This document shows, piece after piece, positions 12,385-23,615 of a DNA stretch of 64,000 nucleotides. This stretch comes from Neoarius graeffei (Eukaryota > Chordata > Actinopteri > Siluriformes > Ariidae), in assembly GCF_027579695.1 (NCBI RefSeq), contig NC_083590.1:19609799-19673798 (forward strand), given 5' to 3'. The notes below the pieces were generated by a model. It had not been told where the DNA came from. It ran no database searches and worked only from the letters and a program-made list of their open reading frames with translations. The number at the start of each line of letters is the position of its first letter. Positions within the stretch are counted from its first letter, which is position 1. The position numbers were made by a program, and so were the translations under genes.

Positions 12385-14889
12385 CAGGGGTTCCCAACCT
12401 TTTCTATGTCAGGGCCCACTTGAAGATCTCACAAATGTCTGCGGCCCACCACTGACCCAATAAATAATACCAAGGCAAATGAATGCATTTTAAGACCAAT
12501 TTTTATTTTAATATTAAAAATGGAACATTTAGGACTGAATAGAACTATTATGAAAAATGCAGTAACCGCATAAAAGGGTAACATTTTATTATTTTGATGT
12601 GAAAATAGAATATTTAGGACTGAACTGAATTAATATGCAGGAAGGTCAGTGTGCATTACTCAACAACATCATATATTCTGTCAAGAAAATAATTGCAATG
12701 AAGCAAAACCAATGCATTGCACCTAATGTGAAGGCTGATGTTGCATGGTGCCAACCAGATACTTTATGTCTGGCACAATGGATGACAGTCGAAGTCGAAG
12801 ATCTGGCTCAACATTCAGTTTATTTCTGTACTTTGTCTTCAGCGCCACTAGTGCAGAAAACCCGCACTCACGTAGGTACGTCGTTGGAAAAGGCATCAGA
12901 AATCTCACAGCTCTGTCGGCCAGATCGGGATACTCAGAAGCAACATGAAGCCAAAAGTTTATCAGGTGCTTCTGTGAGAAGACCAGCTTCAATGCGGTGT
13001 CGCAGGAGAGATCCAGAAGACTGTCTTGCTCTTTTGCGCTCAGGGCAGCAATGGCCTCGTCACTGTGAACGCCGAATGGATTTTCGATCCAACTGCATTG
13101 CGCATCGAGGGGAGGGAAGTATTCACGCAGCTGTGTTTTCAAACCCTGGAGGTGCTCTTTGATTGCGTTAGTCACATGGATGGGAAGCTGCCTCTCTTCC
13201 TTTGTCAAAAAATCTGACAAGTTTTCAAAGGAGTCATAATTTGACTGGTCGACACGCTTATCCCACTGCGCAAGTTTTCTTATCGCTCCCTCCACTTTGT
13301 GCTGGACCTTGAACATGTTAACAGCGGATCCCTGAAGAGCTAGATTCAAAGCATTTAAGTGGCTGAAAATGTCGGCGAGATAACCCAATTTAGCCAGCCA
13401 TTCAAAATCACTGAAGCAGTGTGCGAGTTCAAACTTTGAGTCGAGAAAAAACACGCGCACTTCATCCCACAGCTCGAAAAGGCGCGTCAGCACCTTTCCC
13501 CTTGAGAGCCATCGCACTTCTGTGTGTAACAACAGCTGCTGGTGATCACTGCCCATCTCTCCACACAGCACGGAAAATAAACATGTTTGCAGTGGATGGC
13601 TTTTGATGAAGTTAACAGCTTTGACTGCCTGGTCTAAAACAGTCTTCAGATTCAGGGGCATTTTCTTTGCAGCCAGTGCTTCGCGGTGTATACTGCAGTG
13701 GACAGAGCTCGCTTGAGGGGCCACCGCTTTTACACGACTGACAACTCCGCTGTGCTGGCCAAGCATTGCACGCGCTCCATCAGTGCTCACCCCAACACAT
13801 TTGGACCATTCAATACCATTGGAAACTACGAAAGCATTCAAAATGTCAAAAATTGCCTCAGCAGTTGAACGAGTTGGCAGAGGTCTACAAAACAAAAGGT
13901 CTTCCTTTATTTCGCCATTCTTTTCGTATCAGATGTAGGCAAGCAGATTTGATACGTTGGCAATGTCAGTTGATTCGTCCAGTTGGATGGCATAAAAATG
14001 GCTCCCTTTTATGTTCTCTATCAGCTGATGTAGCACATTGTCTGCCATGTCATCAATTATGTGCTTGACAGTGTTATCCGACAGTGAAAGGAGTTTGATC
14101 GGCTGCACTGCTTTCTCTCCCAACATCACCTCAACTATCTTTTTAGTAGCTGGAAGAATCAAGTTCTCTCCATCAGTGTGTGGTTTTCCCATCTTAGCGA
14201 TGAGCTCGGAGACCAGATATGATGCTTCCACAGCCTTTGCATTGTCACTGCCCCTGGCAGTACCTTCCATTATTTTTCTCTTGCTCTGGTATTCTTTGAG
14301 CTTGATCTTAAAGAACTGTAGTGGCTTGTTTGCGTACTCCCCATGCTTTGTCTGGAGGTGACGGCGCAGTTTACAGGGCTTCAAGGCTTCATTCAAAAGT
14401 GTTTCGGAGCATACCAGACACAGCGGGAGTTGTTCAGCCTCTGAACCAGTCCAATAAAATCCAAGACCCAAGTACTCATCACTGTATTTTCTTAGGCATT
14501 TTCTTTTCTGTTTGGCAGGGTGATGATCACTTGTAGACTCGCCCTCAGCCTCTGGAATCTCTTTTCTTTTAGTTCTCGCTGTTGCTAACCACCTATCCAT
14601 TTTGATGCACCTTTTTGGCGCCTGAACTAGCTTAACTTTGTATCCTCACCATGACAACTACCAATGTTTACACTGACTTTGCCGTGGATTGTAACGAGTC
14701 AACAGCCAATAAGGGGTTGCAACGTTCATCCTTTTACTTTTAAAACCACAAATATAATTCAGGAGATGGTAGCGCTTTTTTATTATTTTTGGACACTCAG
14801 GCACACACAAATATTATATTAAGATTTTTAGAAAATGATTTGACGGCCCCCTTGCAATGCCTCCGCGGCCCATAGGTTGAAAATCACTG
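12385..14889 (-). mobile_element. Near-complete hAT transposon inside the 3' LTR
   Basis: It begins CAGGGGTTCCCAACC and ends with GGTTGAAAATCACTG, giving imperfect terminal inverted repeats. It is flanked by an exact 8-bp duplication CTCTAAAG (12377-12384 and 14890-14897). The other LTR holds the same site once, uninterrupted (22157-22164), so the pre-insertion sequence is visible in the same window. The element is 2.5 kb and carries an almost full-length transposase. Confidence 0.95.
12723..14600 (-). pseudogene. hAT transposase, FAM200/ZBED5-like, one in-frame stop
   Basis: The frame runs about 625 codons from MDRWLATARTKRKE to a stop at 12723. A BED-type finger is at roughly residues 57-85 (CLVC ... 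HLQTKH). Further on are DGARAMLG, then a CSIHREAL block typical of the catalytic region, and a C-terminal dimerisation block (FPTTYLRECGFSALVALKTK). The only visible break is a TGA at 13929-13931 (residue 224); the frame continues unchanged after it. The change would fit a CGA-to-TGA transition at a CpG site. It resembles transposases domesticated as FAM200 and ZBED5 in vertebrates, but here it lies between transposon ends and is not a host gene. Confidence 0.85.
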
Positions 14890-15233
14890 CTCTAAAGACA
14901 TTCGCTTACTGCTTGCATCTTCACGTGATTGGCTCAAGATTTTCTATGAAGCTTTGTTAGAGCGTGCACCTGGCGTGCTCTGGTATGTGAAGGCGGATGC
15001 GAGTTAGGGAGAGCTCAAGCTCTCTGCTTATCACCACCGAGGTCAGGAAAGGTGGTTACATCATGAGAAGATGCGTAGTTAGGACGAACTCAAGCACCCT
15101 GCTCATTACCACCAAGGCCACAGAAAAGCGATTACAACATTGGAAAAAACATCTTTCTCAGTATATTAGCCCACTTGAGCTCAACACACAGAAACACAGA
15201 GAATAGGAATGTTCATCCACTAAATTTCCCTCA

Positions 15234-15250
15234 CGTTCTCCCCCCTTTTT
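15234..15250 (-). promoter_or_regulatory. Polypurine tract of the retrovirus
   Basis: The minus strand reads AAAAAGGGGGGAGAACG immediately before the 3' LTR begins with TGAGGG. A purine-rich tract abutting the 3' LTR is the primer for plus-strand synthesis, so this supports the minus orientation. Confidence 0.85.
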
Positions 15251-15459
15251 ATCCTATAGAATGATAATTGCTAAAAGGAAAGAAAAGAACTGTACACAGT
15301 TTCAGTGGTAAGAGTTCTCAGAGAGATTCGACTTAACACATCATTGAGTGTACAGGGATAATGCTAAGGCTGTTTTTTATAAGACATAGACATCTTAAGT
15401 TAACGCTAGCAAGCTACATACATAGATCAGGAAACAATCATAATGAAAATGTTTTAAGT

Positions 15460-15711
15460 TCAGGCTAATTTCATGTCAACTGTGCTGATGTCATCGTACG
15501 GTGGGTTATAGTCTTCGTGTGGGTTTGGAGGCCAGTCAGGCAAGTCGTCTGAGTCTATTTTCCCATCTGGTAACCAATATTTGTCAGCTGCCTCTGAAAC
15601 ACAGACATACAACATTGACAGAAAACAGGGAGCAAACATAGCATCACAATCACTAAGCCCAGGACCGGTATGGTGGATAGAATCAGAGTCTTCCATCCAC
15701 TGAACTAACAT
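15460..15711 (-). pseudogene. Possible env C-terminal remnant
   Basis: The 83-residue frame ends in an acidic, tyrosine- and proline-rich tail (PPNPHEDYNPPYDDISTVD). It sits between integrase and the 3' LTR, where env belongs. Only about 0.7 kb remains in that interval, too little for an envelope gene, so most of env is deleted. Assignment rests mainly on position. Confidence 0.35.
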
Positions 15712-15921
15712 GATCAGCTGTCTTCAACTCCTCCATGTTCATCTACTCATAATTGTTCAGCAACCTTGCGCATCTTGTTCAGTGCCTCAGTGATGTTACC
15801 GAGTTAACCCTTGCCCTTCTTGATGTGTATTGGTGCTCAGAGGGTGGACACACCCTATCAGCCCTCGTCCCACCTCACCAGGACTTGGAGGAAACTCGAA
15901 ACCCTAAGACTTGTCTATCAG

Positions 15922-16720
15922 CTAGACACTGAAATACTCTTCCCTATTGAGGGTGCGTACGTGATTGATGTGATACTCGCACTGTTCCATGCAGTGATGC
16001 CTTTCTTCCTCATGAGCTTTAGTCAGCGTCTGGTCACTTAGGCCTTCCTCTTCCTCCTGCCCAGCCGGTTCAGGAACCCTCCTGCAGTGGCTAGCGTGGA
16101 TCCACGTCACTCTGCCTGTGACCTTCATTGCCATTGGGGTCATGAGCAGGACCTGGAATGGGCTATTCCACCGTGGCCTGTTCCACTTGGTTCGTTGGAA
16201 ATCCTTCACCACTATCCAATCCCCTGGTTGTAGATCCCTCAGCGGGTTTGGGAAGTGCTTCTTTTACCTGTTTGTGGATAGATTTCAAAGCAGAGGACAA
16301 CGTTACACAGTAATTCAACATTGCATCATCACACAGTGTGGTGTTCGGCAGTGTTCCTTGAGCTGGCCCTATCCCCGTGTTGGGTACTCGTCCAAACAGA
16401 ATTTCAAAATGGGCTTAACCCATGTTTAGGTCTAGTTTGCATCCTCATTTGTGTGAGTACTACAGGGAGGACCTTTTGTCCATCCTAGCCCTGTTTCTGC
16501 ACAAGCTTTGCTTAGTTTATTTTTAAGGGACCCATTTTCCCTCTCTAAGTGTCAGTTCAATGAAGTCCATTTGGAGATAATCAAATGGTTTGTCTGGTAT
16601 TGGGTGTGCTGCTTGAGTTAGTTTGATACCTTGACCTGCATTATGTTGTGCACATATCAAGCATTGCTTGCAAAATTTCGCAGCATAATTTGAAAACCCC
16701 TCTGTGAACCATCTCTATGT
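15922..16720 (-). pseudogene. Retroviral integrase, internally deleted and frameshifted
   Basis: The 15922-16212 frame carries the C-terminal domain typical of gamma-type integrases (WNSPFQVLLMTPMAMKV then TWIHASHC). Near 16640-16690 the minus strand encodes the zinc-binding CLIC pair, followed by the first catalytic Asp in DYLQMDFIEL. Directly after this the sequence jumps to the block that follows the catalytic Glu (ERENGSLKNKLSK near 16530). The second catalytic Asp and most of the core are therefore missing. Frames shift several times. Confidence 0.8.
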
Positions 16721-16908
16721 TACTTCTGCTACCATCCCCCCTTTTGACACATGGGTGAGCCCATGTGCCAATTTTGCATAGAAAGAGAACATGTGTTTTG
16801 GTAGACAGGGATGGCCCGAGGGACAAACCCAGACCAAGTTTGCAAAGATACAGCCTGCCTGTTTCCAGACTCGTCTCTCGTCCTGGGTGGCAGTGCTCTG
16901 AAGGTCTG

Positions 16909-18406
16909 CTAGCTGTAAACAGGGGGTAGAAACCTGAGGAAAAACAAGGTTAGAGGGTGAACTGGAAGTTGAGGCTGCACACTTAGCTGCCGCGTCCGCC
17001 CTGGCATTCCCTTGAGACACAAGATCAGTATTGTTAGTATGGGCAGCACACTTACACACAGCAATGGCTCTAGGGAGTAGAATAGCATCCAACAACTCAG
17101 AGACCAGTGTATGATGTGCAATGGGAGATCCTGTGCTAGTGAGAGAATTTCTGTGTTTCTAAATAGTGCCAAAATCGTGCACAACGCCAAACGTGTACCT
17201 ACTTTCCGTAAAAATATTGACAGATCACCCTGCAGTCAATTTGCATGTCTCGATAAGGGCACAGGGCTCTGCGGCCTGCGCCGACAGGTTTGAGGACAGA
17301 CACGACGCCTTGAGGACCTCGTGATCTGAGACTACGGCAAAACCTACTTTGTTCTTTCTCGTCTCTGGGTCTCTGGAGGCTGAACCATCCACATAGAGGA
17401 CCATGTCTGGATTTTCCAAAGGGTCGCTCTTTAAGTCTGCCCTGGGGGAACAAAAATCGTTAGTGAGAGCAACACAATCATGTGGCTCTCCATCGTCCTC
17501 TGTAGGGAGAAGAGAGGCAATATTCAGAACAGAACAACGTTTCACAATGATGTTAGGCATATCAAGTATGACAGTGTTATACTTCAATCATCTCTGTGCT
17601 GACAAATGTGACGTCTTTTTCTCCAACAGAAGCAGGGAGACAGCATGTGGGACCAAAAGGATGAGGTTAGAATACCCTGCAATATTTCTGGAGGCAGTTA
17701 CCGCCTTTTCAGCTGCAGCAACTGCACGCAGGCAAACAGGAAGTCCAGCTGCCACTGGATCCAGCCTGCTGGAGAAGTAAGCTACAGGTCTCAATCTATC
17801 CCCATGTTTCTGCAAAAGAACAGAGGTCATGAAACCCTTCTTTTCATCTACACTTTGAACAAAATGGTTTATTGGGGTCAGGCAGTCCCAGAGTGGGTGT
17901 GGTCTGCAGAGCGCTCTTTAGGGACGTCAGGCGTGCGCGGGACAGCCGCATCATTGACTGCTTGCAGATCTTGGACAAACCTCCACTCATCGAGCTGGGA
18001 GGGTTTTCTTGCCCTCTTAACTGGAAAAAATAGGAGTGCGCACTGGAGAGTCCTGGCAAGGGACAATTACATCTGCCTTCAGCAATGAATCAAAGACCGG
18101 TCTTATACCTGCAATTGCTTCTGGTTTGAGTGGGTACTGGGTCTGTCTAGGCCTGAAATCTGATTTGGGGGTGATCACCACTGGTTCAGCATTCTTTATT
18201 AGGCCTACATCATGTTTACCCTTCGCCCAAACGGAATTTGGAACTCCCGCCAATTTGGGGTGTACCTCTGCTGGAGTTATTCCTGTGGAAACGGAGACAA
18301 ACAGGCCACTATGGCCGGGGTCCCCAGGACCCTGGTCATCAGTGGCTAATATTACGCTGCGCTTAACATAGCATGACTTTGTTTGTAGACCCCAAGCTTT
18401 TGGCAA
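16909..18406 (-). pseudogene. Retroviral reverse transcriptase and RNase H, broken
   Basis: The 18017-18406 frame holds the RT N-terminus (RQTQYPLKPEAIAGIRPVFD and LLKADVIVPCQDSPVRTPIF). The next frame continues with DEWRFVQDLQAVNDA. About 17930 the sequence jumps to the thumb/connection region ([11 protein letters not shown]), so the palm with the YxDD catalytic motif is absent. The RNase H domain follows at 17225-17587 (LYVDGSASRDPETR) and its end at about 16990-17095 (LLPRAIAVCKCAAHT). At least four frame changes are visible. Confidence 0.85.
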
Positions 18407-18899
18407 AACAACACACTAGGGTCCTCTGTTTGGGACCACTCATTGCCATTGGCTGCACACTTCTTGACCCACTTCCCCATGTCTTTCCAATGGGCGGCTC
18501 GTGGCCTTGCTAATGAGACATGGGGTATAGAATTAATGGTGTCTAAGAAATCATGTTGGCAGCAGCCGACCTCAAAGTCCTCTGACACAAGGCCGCGTAT
18601 AACATGTTTGAGAACACTGCGATGAGCATTGATGCAGCTGTTCGAACAACAAGTAAAATGGACCTGCACAGCACAATAATGTTTAGACCAATATGTAGTT
18701 TTGAGGGTCAATCTTTCACGTGTGTGGGGGTCTGCAAACCAAGTCTTTTCAAACTCTACATCTTGCCCTTGGTGAACATGTGCTGTATAAAGCAAATCTT
18801 CCTCTTTCATATAATCTGTGTCAACTGATGAGGTGTTCAAGTATGCAAGCTGTACAAGGTGTTTTGGAGTTTGTGTGAGTTGATCTGAGCAGAGCCGCC

Positions 18900-19341
18900 G
18901 GACATGCACATACAGGGGGCTTCCAAACCCATACTGCACACCGCACATTTCACTTACTTCAATAATTAGCCCATCTGGAGTGGACGTGAGATTTACCCCT
19001 AATTTGCACATTAAATCACATGCTAACAAATTTACTGGACATGTATGTGAGATGAGAAATGAATGGGATGTAACTATTCCTCCCTCGCTTTCACACAGGA
19101 GGTTGACTGAGAAAGTTTCAGTTACAGGTCATCCTGAGATGCCCATTGTCTGAATAGAATTTGAGCTGAGCGGTGGGTCTACTGGAAGCACCCCATGTTG
19201 TATCACTGAGTGTCCTGCTCCAGAATCTACTAAAAAGGTTAACACATGCCCACATACAGTGAGGAGCATACAAGGGAGTTTAGAGAAGGGAGTAGTTGTG
19301 TATTTTAACAAACTTGATGCAACTTCAGATGTATCTACCAT
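18900..19341 (-). pseudogene. Retroviral protease region, broken
   Basis: The frame at 19129-19341 contains LVDSGAGHSVI, the aspartic protease active-site motif (D-S-G-A). The C-terminal part, with LACDLMCKLGVNLTSTPDGL, is in another frame at 18952-19029. The two pieces are separated by about 100 bp that include a stop or frameshift. Confidence 0.8.
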
Positions 19342-19514
19342 ATTTGGACTGGTGTATCAGGCGTTTCCGTGTAGTCTTGCTGTTGCATGCAGGTGCTGCT
19401 ACTAATGTGTTTAACGTTATGTGAATGCTCCTGTCTGTGTATGTGTATCATCAGGTGTGTGTGTGTGTTACCTCCCCTGTTCTCTGTGTGGGGCCCATTC
19501 CCGGAGTCTGCCCG

Positions 19515-20773
19515 TCAGTCTGCTTTGCTGTACTCCTCACAGGGCCTCTGGCTGCTACTGTGGAGACAATCTCGAGCAATGTGTCCCTTCTGATTGCAGT
19601 TGTAGCAGGTTGCACCTTTTATCCAGGACGAGTCACTCCAGGTCGTCCTGTCTCGGCCCCTACCTCGACCTCTTCCTCTAGGTCCAGGCTGAGCAGTCTG
19701 GAGAAGAGTGAGAGTGGCGGCGTGTAGGTCTTGGTCTCTTTGTGCCGACTTTGTCTTCTCCTTCTCTTTCAGCAGCTTTTCTGCATGCACAGCGTACTGC
19801 TCGATCTTGGTGAAGCTCAGGAGTGCCCTCCACTGCAGCCAGGGTCACGGGCCTGGTCAGGCCACTGTGTTTCTTGTGCGCGGCGGTGAGACAGGCGAGA
19901 AACGCTGACACCACTTCACCATCTTCTTGCTTACACATACTGATCTTAGTAATGTCTATGTTCAAAAAGGAAAGCACTGTCCAGACGAGCACAGAGAGCA
20001 GTGATGGTATCTCTATACTCACCATTGCCAGCCGCGCTCCAGTCTGGTGTAGTCGCTTGCTGGTCAGCTTCCGGCCACTCTTTGGAAACTTTGTTCCAAT
20101 CTGTACCCATCTTGGTCATGATTAGGTGGCGAAGTTCATGGGTGGTCGGTCGGAATTCTCTGCAAAATATCAACAGTTCGTTACCAAATCTCTTTCCTCC
20201 TACCTCTCTCACGTTGGGAAGAGAAGCCATGCTTTCCTTCATGTCAGCTGTCGTCCAGGGTCTGTGGACTAAAAGTACGCCGTCAGCTCCAGCCACTTCC
20301 ATCATTGGAAGATGAAGGACTTCAGACTTTAGGTTACGGCCTTGTGGACCCACTGGTGAGCACGTGGTCAGGTCCAGGAGGGTGTCTTTTCCATCGCCAT
20401 ATGCAAGACCGGATCTCGTGTGTGATGGAGAAGCGCTGAGAGGCGCTGATGCTGGAGGCAGCTGGTAGGCTGGGAGAGATTCCAGAGGCTCAGTTTTTTT
20501 TTTCTCGACTTCTCCCCCTTTCTGTGGGTGAAGCGCTTGTGGGAGTGATGCTCCACCTTGCTGAGGAGGCAGTGTGTGTCGGGGTGGTGGGGCAGACTCC
20601 AGGTCAGGGTCCATCTGAAATTTTAAACACTGAGAAGAGGGTGAGAACCCTGCCTGTCGTTTCTCTCTTTTGTACTCTCTCTTAAGTGTTTCTTCTTTCC
20701 ATGCAGAAAACGCCCTCCAGTCCCCTAAAAACTTAACATTATCTGCAGACTCTTCTTTTTCCTTCTGTTTCAA
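19515..20773 (-). pseudogene. Retroviral gag (matrix/capsid/nucleocapsid), frameshifted
   Basis: Three overlapping frames on the minus strand cover one gag. The first (19946-20773) has a proline-rich region and capsid-like sequence (VREVGGKRFGNELLIFCREF, then ELRHLIMTKMGTDWNKVSKE). The second (19678-20025) continues the capsid. The third (19515-19790) has one CCHC zinc knuckle, CYNCNQKGHIARDC (C-X2-C-X4-H-X4-C), preceded by an arginine/glycine-rich stretch. A single zinc knuckle fits gamma-type retroviruses. Two frameshifts separate the pieces. Confidence 0.85.
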
Positions 20774-21589
20774 CTTTTATTCTAACTGTCCTATCTGCCT
20801 TTGACTAAAACTGCCCTTTCCAGGGAATCCTAAGTCCTTTACCCATATGCCAAACTGTGCCAAACAATCCTCGCCATACGAGGTTTTCATAAACTAGATG
20901 TTTGGGCTGTCATAGGAACAGCCAATTCTTATTATAACACATGTAGCTTCACACTTACTTACTTTTTCTTTTCTTTCCCTAACTTAATGTTTCTGTTCCT
21001 CATTGTACACTGTTATATCAATAGGTTATGACAACAATGGCTGAGTTTTTTTATTAGGATCACAAGAAGAACAGGATGGACTATGTCCAAAAATGCGACA
21101 CAATAATCCTTTAGGTGTGTTCTTATTAGTAAACAATTTATCTGACATTTGCCTTAAACTAAAGTAGGTATCATTTAGCACAACAACCTCAAAGACAACT
21201 CGCGCATGTGTACAAAATCTGTTTCTCTGTTTCAGAATTTGGAGGAGGTTAATTCTCTGTTAATTCATCAATATTTTGCGTGCACACCGGTGTGTCTTTG
21301 CGTTTTTGTGATCGAACCTCTCCATCCCGTTCCTCCGACGGGCCAGTTGTTTACACAGAACAAAGGGAGCAAGATTCAATTCCTACGAATCGCTGAACGT
21401 GAATCCGTCGAAACACGCATCCGTACTTCCCCTCCTCAAGTAGGCGAGCGATTACCAAGTCGTCACTTAGGCGGATAACTCTCCTACACAACCCGATAAA
21501 CTACTCGCGGTTTATTGTCTCAAAATTGTGTTTTATCCATTGTCTGCAAACATGTTGATGGTACCAAAGCTTAGCAGTCCTCCTGGGCT

Positions 21590-21810
21590 CGGACAAACTT
21601 CTGTCCGTCTCTTATATCAGTCTTCCTTGACTGGGACAATCTCTGTCCATCTCTTATATCAGTCTTTATTGACTAGGACAAATCTCTGTCCGTCTCTTAT
21701 ATCATTCTTCATTGACTAGGATAAATCTCTGTCCGTCTCTTATATCCTTTTTTAAATACTAGGACAAATCTCTGTCCATTTCTTGTATCATTCTTTAAAT
21801 ACTGTTTCCA
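21590..21810. repeat. ~50 bp tandem repeat in the retroviral leader
   Basis: Between the primer site and gag, a unit containing TCTCTGTCCRTCTCTTATAT and ATTGACTAGGACAAA recurs about five times with a period near 50-60 bp. The copies are progressively diverged towards 21800. Leader repeats of this type are not part of the standard retroviral plan. Confidence 0.8.
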
Positions 21811-21947
21811 CTAATTTCTTTACACAAGAATGCAAAGTTATCACTTACTGGTTCGGTGAGCCCTGATGGCCTGGTCTCTCGTCCGAGTTCTCAGCTCCGC
21901 ACCGTAGCCTTGGGAGTGTTCCGTCGTCCGAGGATCAGACGCATAGG

Positions 21948-21965
21948 GCCCACCCAGGGACGCCA
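21948..21965 (-). promoter_or_regulatory. Primer binding site matching tRNA-Asn
   Basis: Three bases inside the 5' LTR the minus strand reads TGGCGTCCCTGGGTGGGC. This is the complement of the 3' end of vertebrate tRNA-Asn(GTT), which ends ...GCCCACCCAGGGACG plus CCA, as I recall it. All 18 positions agree. Confidence 0.8.
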
Positions 21966-21968
21966 AAT

Positions 21969-22500
21969 TGTAATGGAAATTTCTAATAAACACTTCAGAA
22001 CGCTTAGCAGTCGTCTTTTCAGTTATTTATTATAGTAGATCATATGAACAGATATATAAAATAGGAAGGGAAAGAAGAAAAGAAGAGAAGACACCACTTC
22101 TGATGCCAAGAGTACGCGCACTCTGAGTTGTGTTTTAGTGGCTGTTATCTATTATACTCTAAAGGCATTCGCTTACTGCTTGCATCTTCACTTGATTGGC
22201 TCAAGATTTTCTATGAAGCTTTGTTAAAGCGTGCACCTGGCGTGCTCTGGTATGTGCAGGCGGATGCGAGTTAGGGAGAGCTCAAGCTCTCTGCTTATCA
22301 CCACCGAGGTCAGGAAAGATGGTTACATCATGAGAAGATGCGTAGTTAGGACATACTCAAGCACCCTGCTCATTACCACCAAGGCCACAGAAAAGCGATT
22401 GCAACATTGGAAAAAACATCTTTCTCAGTATATTAAGCCACTTGAGCTCAACACACAGAAACACAGAGAATAGGAATGTTCATCCACTAAATTTCCCTCA
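21969..22500 (-). repeat. 5' LTR of the endogenous retrovirus
   Basis: 532 bp, TG...CA, pairs with the interrupted LTR at 12188-15233. It contains the uninterrupted CTCTAAAG site (22157-22164) that carries the hAT in the other LTR. AATAAA is present on the minus strand near 22027. Confidence 0.93.
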
Positions 22501-22501
22501 C

Positions 22502-22558
<57 letters not shown>

Positions 22559-22594
22559 GTGTATTGTTTACATGACTAAAAATCGACTGTGATT

Positions 22595-22692
<98 letters not shown>
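22501..22692. repeat. Composite GATA satellite (right part)
   Basis: GATA runs resume immediately after the retrovirus and include one complete ~35 bp unit (TTGTTTACATGACTAAAAAT near 22565) and a decayed one near 22698. This is the same array as 10717-12187, split by the retroviral insertion. Confidence 0.93.
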
Positions 22693-22761
22693 GATGTATT
22701 GTTTACGTGTGTATTGTATTACACATTACAAATGTATTGTTTGCCTTATGTCTGGTTGGGG

Positions 22762-23138
22762 CGGCACGGTGGTGTAGTGGTTAGCACTGTCGCCTCACAG
22801 CAAGAAGGTCCTGGGTTCGAGCCCCGTGGCCGGCGAGGGCCTTTCTGTGTGGAGTTTGCATGTTCTCCCCGTGTCTGCGTGGGTTTCCTCCGGGTGCTCC
22901 AGTTTCCCCCACAGTCCAAAGACATGCAGGTTAGGTTAACTGGTGACTCTAAATTGACCGTAGGTGTGAATGTGAGTGTGAATGGTTGTCTGTGTCTATG
23001 TGTCAGCCCTGTGATGACCTGGCGACTTGTCCAGGGTGTACCCTGCCTTTCGCCCGTAGTCAGCTGGGATAGGCTCCAGCTTGCCTGCGACCCTGTAGAA
23101 CAGGATAAAGCGGCTACAGATAATGAGATGAGATGAGA
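22762..23138 (+). mobile_element. tRNA-headed SINE, copy 4
   Basis: Plus orientation with A- and B-box-like motifs, ending in GATGAGATGAGA. It is flanked by an exact 13-bp duplication TGTCTGGTTGGGG (22749-22761 and 23139-23151). Confidence 0.96.
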
Positions 23139-23151
23139 TGTCTGGTTGGGG

Positions 23152-23615
23152 TCTCATTGCTTCGCTTCTGTGGAGGACGGCCCCATGTGGACAGTTGAAA
23201 GTCACACCTGGAGGACGCTCTGGACTCTTACAGTAATGCTTTTATGGCTGAGGACTACAGCTGACTTGCTAACTTTAGGACTGCAGTTGTCATGAACAGT
23301 TTTGCACTCAAGTTTCCATCAATGAAGATTTTATAACATCAACGAAACTGTCTTTATGTTAAAACTGTTAATGTTATAGTCATGTTGTCTGTTGTTGCCC
23401 AAATGAGGATGGGTTCCCTTTTGAGTCTGGTTCCTCTTGAGGTTTCTTCCTCATGTCGTCAAGGGAGTTTTTCCTTGCCACCGTCGCCACAGGCTTGCTC
23501 ATTGGGGATAGATTAGGGATAAAATTAGCTCATGTTTTAAGTCATTCAAATTCTGTGAAGCTGCTTTGTGACAATGTTTATTGTTAAAAGCGCTATACAA
23601 ATAAACTTGATGCTG
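23152..23615 (+). repeat. Dispersed teleost repeat with a GCGCTATACAAATAAA 3' end
   Basis: The segment ends in AAAGCGCTATACAAATAAAC, preceded by a conserved GAGGTTTCTTCCTCATG ... AGTTTTTCCTTGCCACC region. I recognise this as a common teleost interspersed repeat 3' region, though the class (SINE or LINE tail) is uncertain. A diverged relative lies at 27570-27780. SINE copy 4 appears to have inserted beside its 5' part. Confidence 0.6.

Larger units (their letters stand above)
12188..15233 (-). repeat. 3' LTR of the endogenous retrovirus, interrupted by a hAT
   Basis: Without the 12385-14889 insertion and one copy of its duplication, the LTR is about 533 bp and pairs with 21969-22500. The outer parts are nearly identical between LTRs; the segment at about 12250-12345 has diverged by small indels from its partner. 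The minus strand carries AATAAA near the LTR end as a polyadenylation signal and an AT-rich TATAATAG stretch next to the hAT insertion site. Confidence 0.92.
12188..22500 (-). mobile_element. Class I-like endogenous retrovirus, defective, minus orientation
   Basis: Two LTRs of about 532 bp (21969-22500 as the 5' LTR and 12188-15233 as the 3' LTR, interrupted by a hAT) bound a ~6.7 kb interior read on the minus strand. LTRs run TG...CA. The order is primer site, leader, gag, protease, reverse transcriptase, RNase H, integrase, env remnant and polypurine tract. Flanks AGATAG and CGATAG (5 of 6 matching) fit a target duplication but lie inside a GATA array, so they are weak evidence. Every coding region carries frameshifts or deletions, including loss of the RT palm and of part of the integrase core, so it cannot replicate. 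Similarity of gag and pol motifs points to the gamma/epsilon-like class. Confidence 0.93.

Noticed and set aside
12635..13162. Plus-strand frame of 175 codons opposite the hAT transposase
   Set aside because: It is a shadow on the strand opposite a recognised transposase.
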